Part shown: positions 55,925 to 64,000 of the stretch, in pieces
How the letters are laid out: the number at the start of each line of letters is the position of its first letter
Numbering within the stretch: position 1 is the first letter of the stretch
Assembly (NCBI RefSeq): GCF_030435805.1
Contig: NC_081305.1
Span: forward strand, 52,362,001 to 52,426,000
Reading direction: 5' to 3'
DNA: 64,000 nt
Source of the DNA: Mustela lutreola
Lineage: Eukaryota; Chordata; Mammalia; Carnivora; Mustelidae
Translations under genes and position numbers: made by a program
The notes under the pieces: model-generated
Told to the model about the DNA's origin: nothing
Database searches by the model: none
Seen by the model: only the letters and a program-made list of their open reading frames with translations

Positions 55925-58900
55925 TTATTTCACTAGCATGATATGCTCTAGTTCCATCCATGTTGTCGCAAATGGCAAGATTTCATTTCTTTTGATGGCT
56001 GCATAGTATTCCATTGTGTATATATACCACATCTCCTTGATCCATTCATCTGTTGATGGACATCTAGGTTCTTTCCCTAGTTTGGCTATTGTGGACATTG
56101 CTGCTATAAACATTCGGGTGCACGTGCCCCTTTGGATCACTACGTTTGTATCTTTGGGGTAAATACCCAATAGTGCAATTGCTGGGTCATAGGGCAGTTC
56201 TATTTTCAACATTTTGAGGAACCTCCATGCTGTTTTCCAGAGTGGCTGCACCAGCTTGCATTCCCACCAACAGTGTAGGAGGGTTCCCCTTTCTCCGCAT
56301 CCTCGCCAGCATCTGTCATTTCCTGACTTGTTGATTTTAGCCATTCTGACTGGTGTGAGGTGATAGCTCATTGTGGTTTTGATTTGTATTTCCCTGATGC
56401 CGAGTGATATGGAGCACTTTTTCATGTGTCTTTTGGCCATCTGCATGTCTTCTTTGCAAAAATGTCTGTTCATGTCCTCTGCCCATTTCTTGATTGTATT
56501 ATTTGGTCTTTGGGTGTTGAGTTTGCTAAGTTCTTTATAGATTCTGGACACTAGTCCTTTATCTGATATGTCGTTTGCAAATATCTTCTCCCGTTCTGTC
56601 AGTTGTCTTTTGATTTTGTTAACTGTTTCCTTTGCTGTGCAAAAGCTTTTGATCTTGATGAAATCCCAATAGTTCATTTTTTGCCCTTCCTTCCCTTGCC
56701 TTTGGCGTTGTTCCTAGGAAGATGTTGCTGCCGCTGAGGTCAAAGAGGTTGCTGCCTGTGTTCTCCTCAAGGATTTTGATGGATTCCTTTCGCACATTGA
56801 GGTCCTTCATCCATTTTGAGTCTATTTTTGTGTGTGGTGTAAGGAAATGGTCTAATTTCATTTTTCTGCATGTGGCTGTCCAATTTTCCCAGCACCATTT
56901 ATTGAAGAGGCTGTCTTTTTTCCATTGGACATTCTTTCCTGCTTTGTCGAAGATTAGTTGACTGTAGAGTTGAGGGCCTATTTCTGGGCTCTCTATTCTG
57001 TTCCATTGATCTATGTGTCTGTTTTTGTGCCAGTACCATGCTGTCTTGATGATGACAGCTTTGTAATAGAGCTTGAAGTCCGGAATTCTGATGCCGCCAA
57101 CTTTGGCTTTCTTTTTCAATATTCCTTTGGCTATTCGAGGTCTTTTCTGGTTCCATATAAATTTTAGGATTGTTTGTTCCATTTCTTTGAAAAAGATGGA
57201 TGGTACTTTGATAGGAGTTGCATTAAATGTGTAGATTGCTTTAGGTAGCATAGACATTTTCACAATATTTATTCTTCCAATCCAGGAGCATGGAACATTT
57301 GTCCATTTCTTTGTGTCTTCCTCAATTTCTTTCATGAGTACTTTATAGTTTTCTGAGTATAGATTCTGTGCCTCTTTGGTTAGGTTTATTCCTAGGTATC
57401 TTATGGTTTGGGGTGCAATTTTAAATGGGATTGACTCCTTAATTTCTCTTTCTTCTGTCTTGTTGTTGGTGTAGAGAAATGCAACTGATTTCTGTGCATT
57501 GATTTTATATCCTGACACTTTACTGAATTCCTGTATAAGTTCTAGCAGTTGTGGAGCAGAGTCTTTTGGGTTTTCCACATATACTGTCATATCATCTGCA
57601 AAGAGTCATAGTTTGACTTCTTCTTTGCCGTTTTGGATGCCTTTAATTTCCTTTTGTTGTCTGATTGCTGAGGCTAGGACTTCTAGTACTATGTTGAATA
57701 GCAGTGGTGATAATGGACATCCCTGCCGTGTTCCTGACCTTAGCAGAAAAGCTTTCAGTTTTTCTCCATTGAGAATGATATTTGTGGTGGGTTTTTCATA
57801 AATGGCTTTGATGATATTGATGTATGTGCCCTCTATCCCTACACTTTGAAGAGTTTTGATCAGGAAGGGATGTTGTACTTTGTCAAATGCTTTTTCAGCA
57901 TCTATTGAGAGTATCATATGGTTCTTGTTCTTTCTTTTATTGATGTGTTGTATCACATTGACTGATTTGCGGATGTTGAACCAACCTTGCAGCCCTGGAA
58001 TAAATCCCACTTGGTCGTGGTGAATAATCCTTTTAATGTACTGTTGAATCCTATTGGCTAGTATTTTGTTGAGTATTTTCGCATCTGTGTTCATCAAGGA
58101 TATTGGTCTATAGCTCTCTTTTTTGATGGGATCCTTGTCTGGTTTTGGGATCAAGGTGATGCTGGCCTCATAAAATGAGTTTGGAAGTTTTCCTTCCATT
58201 TCTATTTTTTGGAACAGTTTCAGGAGAATAGGAATTAGTTCTTCTTTAAATGTTTGGTAGAATTCCCCCGGGAAGCCGTCTGGCCCTGGGCTTTTGTTTG
58301 TTTGGAGATTTTTGATAACTGTTTCAATCTCCTTACTGGTTATGGGTCTGTTCAGGCTTTCTATTTCTTCCTGGTTCAGTTGTGGTAGTTTATATGTTTC
58401 TAGGAATGCATCCATTTCTTCCAGATTGTCAAATTTGTTGGCGTAGAGTTGCTCATAGTATGTTCTTATAATAGTTTGCATTTCTTTGGTGTTAGTTGTG
58501 ATCTCTCCTTTTTCATTCATGATTTTATTTATTTGGGTCCTTTCTCTTTTCTTTTTGATAAGTCTGGCAAGGGGTTTATCAATTTTATTAATTCTTTCAA
58601 AGAACCAGCTCCTAGTTTCGTTGATTTGCTCTATTGTTTTTTTGGTTTCTATTTCATTGATTTCTGTTCTGATCTTTATGATTTCTCTTCTCCTGCTTGC
58701 TTAGGGTTTCTCTCTTGTTCTTTCTCTAGCTCCTTTAGGTGTAGGGTTAGGTTGTGTACCTGAGACCTTTCTTGTTTCTTGAGAAAGGCTTGTACCACTA
58801 TATATTTTCCTCTCAGGACTGCCTTTGTTGTGTCCCACAGATTTTGAACCATCGTATTTTCATTATCATTTGTTTCCATGATTTTTTTCAATTCTTCTTT

Positions 58901-59755
58901 AATTTCCCGGTTGACCCATTCATCCTTTAGAGGGATACTGTTTAGTCTCCATGTATTTGGGTTCTTTCGAAACTTCCTTTTATGGTTGAGTTCTAGCTTT
59001 AGAACATTGTGGTCTGAAAATATGCAGGGAATGATCCCAATCGTTTGATACCGGTTGAGTCCTGATTTAGGACCGAGGATGTGATCTATTCTGGAGAATG
59101 TTCCATGTGCACTAGAGAAGAATGTGTATTCTGTTGCTTTGGGATGAAATGTTCTGAATATATCTGTGATGTCCATCTGGTCCAGTGTGTCATTTAAGGC
59201 CTTTATTTCCTTGATGATCTTTTGCTTGGATGATCTGTCCATTTCAGTGAGGGGAGTGTTACAGTCCCCTACTATTATTGTACTATTGTTGATGTGTTTC
59301 TTTGATTTTGTTATTAGTTGGTTTATATAGTTGGCTGCTCCCACGTTGGGGGCATAGATATTTAAAATTGTTAAATCTTCTTGTTGGACAGACCCTTTGA
59401 GTATGATATAGTGTCCTTCCTCATCTCTTATTATAGTCTTTGGCTTAAAATCCAATTGATCTGATATAAGGATTGCCACTCCTGCTTTCTTCTGATGTCC
59501 ATTAGCATGGTAAATTCTTTTCCACCCCCTCACTTTAAATCTGGAGGTGTCTTTGGGCTTAAAATGAGTTTCTTGGAGGCAACATATAAATAGGTTTTGC
59601 TTTTTTATCCATTCTGATACCCTGTGTCTTTTGACAGGGGCATTTAGCCCATTAACATTCAGGGTAACTATTGAGAGATATGAATTTAGTGCCATTGTAT
59701 TGCCTGTAAGGTGACTGTTACTGTATATGGTCTCTGTTCCTTTCTGATCTACCAC
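55925..59755 (-). pseudogene. L1 ORF2 (endonuclease and reverse transcriptase), broken
   Basis: 58676-59755 is the endonuclease (IVTLNVNGLNAPVKR, CLQETH, SDHN). Frame then shifts near 58705. 57606-58520 is the first part of the reverse transcriptase ([26 protein letters not shown]). A TGA at 57608-57606 falls two codons before the catalytic FADD (57591-57602), which itself is intact. 56619-57590 continues the thumb region. A second shift near 56690 leads to 55925-56677, the Cys-rich C-terminus ([18 protein letters not shown]). So there are two frameshifts and one stop in otherwise well kept sequence. Confidence 0.92.
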
Positions 59756-59774
59756 TTGTAGGCTCTCTCTTTGC

Positions 59775-60770
59775 TTAGAGGACCCCTTTCAATATTTCCT
59801 GTAGAGCTGGTTTGGTGTTTGCAAATTCTTTCAGTTTTTGTTTGTCCTGGAAGCTTTTAATCTCTCCTATTTTCAATGATAGCCTAGCTGGATATAGTAT
59901 TCTTGGCTGCATGCTTTTCTCGTTTAGTGCTCTGAAAATATCATGCCAGCTCTTTCTGGCCTGCCAGGTCTCTGTGGATAAGTCAGCTGCCAATCTAATA
60001 TTTTTACCATTGTATGTTACAGACTTCTTTTCCCGGGCTGCTTTCAGAATTTTCTCTTTGTCACTGAGACTTGTAAATTTTACTATTAGGTGACGGGGTG
60101 TGGGCCTATTCTTATTGATTTTGAGGGGCGTTCTCTGAACCTCCTGAATTTCGATGCTCGTTCCCTTTGCCATATTGGGGAAATTCTCCCCAATAATTCT
60201 CTCCAGTATACCTTCTTCTCTCCTCTCTCTTTCTTCTTCTGGAATCCCAATTATTCTAATGTTGTTTCGTCTTATGGTGTCACTTATCTCTCGAATTCTC
60301 CCCTCGTGGTCCAGTAGCTGTTTGTCCCTCTTTTGCTCAGCTTCTTTATTCTCTGTCATTTGGTCTTCTATATCACTAATTCTTTCTTCTGCCTCATTTA
60401 TCCTAGGAGTGAGAGCCTCCATTTTTGATTGCACCTCATTAATAGCTTTTTTGATTTCAACTTGGTTAGATTTTAGTTCTTTTATTTCTCCAGAAAGGGC
60501 TTTTATATCTCTCGAGAGGGTTTCTCTAATATCTTCCATGCCTTTTTCGAGCCCGGCTAGAACCTTGAAAATTGTCATTCTGAACTCTAGATCTGACATA
60601 TTACCAATGTCTGTATTGATTAGGTCCCTAGCCTTTGGTACTGCCTCTTGTTCTTTTTTTTTTGAGTTGAATTTTTCCGTCTTGTCATTTTGTCCAGATA
60701 AGAGTATATGAAAGAGCAAGCAAAATACTAAAAAGGTGGCAACAACCTCAGGAAAATATGCTTTAACCAA
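59775..60770 (-). CDS. L1 ORF1 protein (RNA-binding, coiled coil)
   Basis: A 331-codon frame. Residues from about 100 to 165 form a heptad coiled coil (EIKELKSNQVEIKKAI...), followed by the RRM-like core (RRNNIRIIGIPEE) and the C-terminal domain (ARLSLKIGEIKSFQDKQKL). ORF1 proteins trimerise and coat L1 RNA. The usual start is ATG at 60688 (MTRRKN), but a run of ten A residues (60654-60663 as T on the plus strand) puts that start out of frame with the body. The long frame instead reads in from a start further upstream with a hydrophobic leader (VVATFLVFCLLFHILLSG) that is not part of the family. Confidence 0.85.
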   Translation of the reverse strand: MVKAYFPEVVATFLVFCLLFHILLSGQNDKTEKFNSKKKEQEAVPKARDLINTDIGNMSDLEFRMTIFKVLAGLEKGMEDIRETLSRDIKALSGEIKELKSNQVEIKKAINEVQSKMEALTPRINEAEERISDIEDQMTENKEAEQKRDKQLLDHEGRIREISDTIRRNNIRIIGIPEEERERREEGILERIIGENFPNMAKGTSIEIQEVQRTPLKINKNRPTPRHLIVKFTSLSDKEKILKAAREKKSVTYNGKNIRLAADLSTETWQARKSWHDIFRALNEKSMQPRILYPARLSLKIGEIKSFQDKQKLKEFANTKPALQEILKGVL

Positions 60771-61957
60771 ATTAGAAGAGATCCCAAATCATGAGGGGGG
60801 AGAAAGGGTATAAAAAGAAGTTCAAAAAGGAATAAAGAAAAAAAAAAGAAAAAAAGGAAAGAAAAGAATTTAAAAAAAAGAAAACAAATAAGAAAAATAT
60901 AAAAAAGAAAAAATATATATATTGGATAAACTAGTTAAGAAACGTTAAAAAAGAAAAAGGTAAACGTTTAAAAAAAATTTACCAGAAGGCGAGAAAAAAA
61001 AACAAAAAAATGAAAAAGAAAAAAATTAAATTAACTGCAAGACTAAAAAAAATCACAGGGAAAAAGCCATGAGTTCCGTGCTTTGCTTTCTCCTCCTCTG
61101 GAATTCTGCTGCTCTCCTTGGTATTGAAACCGCACTCCTTGGTAGGTGAACTTGGTCTCGGCTGGATTTCTTGTTGATCTTCTGGGGGAGGGGCCTGTTG
61201 TAGTGATTCTCAAGTGTCTTTGCCCAGGCGGAGTTGCACCGCCCTTACCAGGGGCCGGGGTGAGTAATCCGCTCGGGTTTGCTTTTGTTCCCTGAGCGCT
61301 TTCCGTAGAGTTCCTGAGGATGGGAATACAAATGGCGGCCTCCTGGTCTCTGGCCCGGAGGAGCCAAGAGCCCAGGGCCCCACTCCTCAGTATGCCCTCA
61401 GAGAACAGCGCCCAGTTACTCCCGTCTTCCTGACCTCCGGCCGCGCTCCGAGCTCACGGAGCCTGCGACCAGTTCAAGGTAACACCAAGCTGTGAGCTTA
61501 CTGTTGGCTCTGTCTCTGTAGCCGGCTTTCCCGTTCCAATACCCGCAAGCTCTGCGACACTCAGACACCCCCGATCCTTCTGTGACCCTGCGGGACCTGA
61601 GGCCACGCTGACCCCGCGTGGGCTTCGCCCTGGTTTAGCCTCTGGAGCGATGTCCCTTAGCGGAACAGGCTTTTAAAAGTCCTGATTTTGTGCGCCATTG
61701 CTCCGCCGCTTACCGGGAGCTGGCCCCTCTCCACGGGGTCTATCTTCCCATCGCTTTGGATTCACTTCTCCGCCGGTCCTACCTTTCAAAAAGTGGTTGT
61801 TTTTCTGTTTCCAGAATTGCTGTTCTTCTTCTCTTCGATCTGCGGATGGATTTTCAGGTGTTTGCAGTCTTTAGATAAATCTTTAGATAAGCTATCTAGC
61901 TGATCTCCGGCTAGCTGAAGTAGTCTCAGCCTGCTACTTCTCCGCCATCTTGACTCC
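60771..61957 (-). promoter_or_regulatory. L1 5' UTR with internal promoter
   Basis: GC-rich and CpG-bearing, unlike everything else in the window, with a purine/pyrimidine-biased stretch at 60835-61045 (A-rich on the plus strand). L1 5' UTRs in mammals drive transcription from their first bases. Activity here is inferred. Confidence 0.75.
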
Positions 61958-61967
61958 AAGTATTATT

Positions 61968-62140
61968 ATTTTTTAAGATTTATTTATTTGAGGGCAGGGG
62001 GCAGAGGGACAGAGAGAATCCTCTATGCTGAGCTGAGCAGGGAGCCCCATGTAGGGCTAGATCACAGGATACGGAGAAGATGACCTTAGCTGAAACCAAC
62101 AGTCAGCCGACCAAGCAACCAAGTCACCCAGACACCCAGG
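61968..62140 (-). mobile_element. Old CAN SINE at the L1 insertion site
   Basis: Diverged SINE (TTTTTTAAGATTTATTTATT head) ending CACCCAGACACCCAGG. The L1 entered at its A-rich tail. Confidence 0.8.
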
Positions 62141-62701
62141 TAGATGTTACCTCTCATGTGTACACGCCAATTAGACATGCCGGCAGGAAACAGGGGGAGG
62201 AACGTGATGATGGTGGGCTCTTCCGTGACTCGTGAAGCACTGGAGGAATACCCATCTGCAGAGCTGAGTCATGATGTCATCTTATTCACTAGGAGTTTTT
62301 GGCCTGTTATTCTCAAAAGAGTAAAATGTGTATGTCCTCAATTTTCAGAGGCATATTAATATGGCTCTGTCCGTATTCATGTTATAAAGCTGGTACAAAC
62401 TAGTAAAATTCAATAATGGAAAAACAAAAGAATGAATTTGACCTATTATATATTAAATCTTATACAAGAAAAACAGAAACATATTTTTAGTTCTCGTGAG
62501 ACACATAGAAATATTCACCACATATCAGACCACTAAGCAATATATATGCCTGTGCTCATGTATCCCATCAATCACTACACCAGAAAATTAAAAAATAAAA
62601 TACTAATTACAATAATATAAGGTCCATTACATATACATGTGCATACACAAAAACACACACACATTCTACTTATTTAATCAGTTAAAAATACATAGAATAT
62701 G
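62141..62701. other. No feature recognised
   Basis: A/T-rich non-coding sequence with short CA runs near 62650. Confidence 0.35.
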
Positions 62702-62930
62702 GAGTCCCTGGGTGGCTCAATCATTTGGGTGTGTGTCTTTGGCTCAGGTTGTGGTCCCGGGATCCTGAGATGACACCCCAAGTCAGGCTTCTTGCTCGTC
62801 CAGGACTCTGCTTCTTCTCCCCCTCCCTCTCCCTCTCCTTCTGCCCCTCCCACCACACCCCCACCCTCCCCCCCACAGTTTCACACACGCTTGAAAACAC
62901 ACACTCTCTCTCTCTCAAATAAATATTTAA
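62702..62930 (+). mobile_element. CAN SINE
   Basis: Head GGAGTCCCTGGGTGGCTCAA. Flanks AAATACATAGAATAT and AAATATGTAGCATGT. Confidence 0.88.
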
Positions 62931-62980
62931 AAAATATGTAGCATGTATTTTTATTTTTTTATTTTAATTCTTATATCTTA

Positions 62981-63186
62981 GGGGTGCCTGGGTGGCTTAC
63001 TTGGTTAAGCATTACACTCTTGATTTCAGCTCAGGTCATGATCTCATGGTCATGGGATGGAGCCCCACGTCAAACTCTGTCAGACTCTGTGCTCAACAGG
63101 AGTCTGCTTGAGATTCTCTCCCTCTTTAGGTCCCTCTTCTTCTGGTGTGCTCAATAAATAAATAATCTAAATAAATAATAAATAAA
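62981..63186 (+). mobile_element. CAN SINE
   Basis: Head GGGGTGCCTGGGTGGCTTAC, tail of AATAAATAA units. Confidence 0.88.
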
Positions 63187-63269
63187 TGTTGATACTTTCA
63201 TATTCTTAATATTGTGAAACTATTTGATTATTTCTCATTGAGAATGTACTCATTAGGTGTATCTGTTAG

Positions 63270-63940
63270 AGTCTGTGTACCCAATATGGCAGTGTGCGGT
63301 GTTCCCCCACACGACACTAAGCAATTCAGACATGATCCACCCAGAGATAGCACTGGATTGCAGAGGGTAAAGGGTTGGTCCTACAGGATGGCCTCCTGAA
63401 CCATGTGTCCCACCCCAATATCCATTCACCCCGCCCTCATCCCACCATGGCCTCACTTCAGATGCCAGCCACCAGCCCCAGGCTGCCACCTCTTCTTCGC
63501 ACTGACCTGCCACAGTTTGGTGGTGCCAACAGCTTCCTCCTCAGGTTCAATTAACTTGCTAGAGTGACTCACAGAACTCAGAGAAACAATGACATACGAG
63601 TTTTTTTAAAGGACATGAATGAACAGCTGGATGAAGAGATACCTAGAGCAAGACAGCAAACAAAGGAGCTTTTATCCTTTGGCACATGAAGCTGTGCCAA
63701 AACCTTTCCAGAAACTGGGTTTTCAGGGTTTTTTGGCGGTTTCATTACATAGTCCTGATTGACAAAGACACCGGCCACTGACTGATTCCACCTCCAGCCT
63801 TTCTCTCCTCCCCGGAAGTCAAGGGGTGGGACTAAAATTCCCAAACCTCTAAACACAAGGTTGAATCTCTGGGCAACCCTGCCCTTTGGTGAAGGCCAAA
63901 AGTCACCTTCCTTAATGATGAGCCTATGGGGTAGGGTTGG
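63270..63940 (-). repeat. LTR fossil, ERVL-like
   Basis: Recognised by the blocks TTGCTAGAGTGACTCACAGA, ACAGCTGGATGAAGAGAT and GGAAGTCAAGGGGTGGGAC, which resemble an old mammalian ERVL LTR group (MER21-like). Broken. The long minus-strand frames here are chance. Confidence 0.5.
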
Positions 63941-63965
63941 GGGGGGGGCGAGGTGGGAAGGATGT

Positions 63966-64000
63966 TTGGGTGTCTCAGTCATTGAGCAACTGCATTTGGT
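63966..64000 (+). mobile_element. CAN SINE head cut by the window end
   Basis: ATGTTTGGGTGTCTCAGTCA resembles a worn SINE head. Confidence 0.55.

Larger units (their letters stand above)
54940..61957 (-). mobile_element. Full-length L1 with probable 3' transduction
   Basis: The insert is bounded by AAGTATTATT at 54930-54939 and 61958-61967. On the minus strand it starts GGAGTCAAGATGGCGGAGAA, the canonical carnivore L1 5' end, with a GC-rich 5' UTR of about 1.2 kb, ORF1, ORF2 and a 3' UTR ending in an A/T-rich tail near 55602-55625. Beyond that tail, but inside the same target duplication, lie about 660 more bases ending in a second A-rich tail (54940-54960). ORF2 is broken in three places, so it cannot move on its own now. 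Confidence 0.92.

Noticed and set aside
60154-60711. 185-codon plus-strand open frame
   Set aside because: It is the antisense of L1 ORF1; composition mirrors the coiled-coil coding strand and there is no independent family match.
63578-63982. 134-codon minus-strand open frame
   Set aside because: Lies across an LTR fossil; proline-rich with no domain, no splice or promoter context.

Overview
The window is carnivoran nuclear DNA, most likely from a mustelid (ferret, mink, otter or marten group). The evidence is about 55 tRNA-derived CAN SINEs whose consensus reads like the mustelid form (head CCTGGGTGGCTCAGTGGG, CT-rich middle, AATAAATAAAATCTT tail), plus a full-length L1 with a carnivore-type 5' UTR. 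It is repeat-rich intergenic and intronic DNA with very little coding sequence, and it looks like the edge of a KRAB zinc-finger (KZFP) cluster.

The backbone is a diverged direct duplication of one KZFP gene, both copies on the minus strand. Copy A (1 to about 11.2 kb) has all four coding exons recognisable: an MVSSQ start exon at 9.57 kb, KRAB-A at 6.6 kb, KRAB-B at 5.6 kb and a zinc-finger exon below 2.36 kb. It is decayed. A 12-base in-frame deletion removes residues DVAI of the KRAB-A box, and the finger exon hits an early stop. Copy B (about 21.65 to 42.3 kb) has a matching set that stays open: MASSQ exon at 40.93 kb, KRAB-A at 34.7 kb, KRAB-B at 34.0 kb and a finger exon at 22.4-23.56 kb. 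All junctions keep phase and canonical splice dinucleotides, giving a predicted 473-residue protein with ten fingers (nine well formed). An old SINE and an old LTR are shared by both copies, while the young SINEs and two solo LTRs are private, so the duplication falls inside carnivoran history.

Between the copies (11.2-21.6 kb) lie LTR fossils, an RPL23A processed pseudogene and L1 3' ends. From 42.3 kb onward there is a twin-primed L1, another L1 fragment, an LDHA processed pseudogene (46.9-48.6 kb), a vomeronasal type-1 receptor pseudogene (48.9-49.85 kb) and an old L1. That old L1 was split by a full-length minus-strand L1 (54.94-61.96 kb) that appears to carry a roughly 660-base 3' transduction. 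The right end holds more SINEs and an ERVL-like LTR.

I found no new multi-gene system. The strongest leads are the intact/decayed KZFP pair with loss of the DV motif, a perfectly duplicated two-finger module in copy B, the L1 3' transduction, and a 60-base templated copy inside a SINE in copy B.
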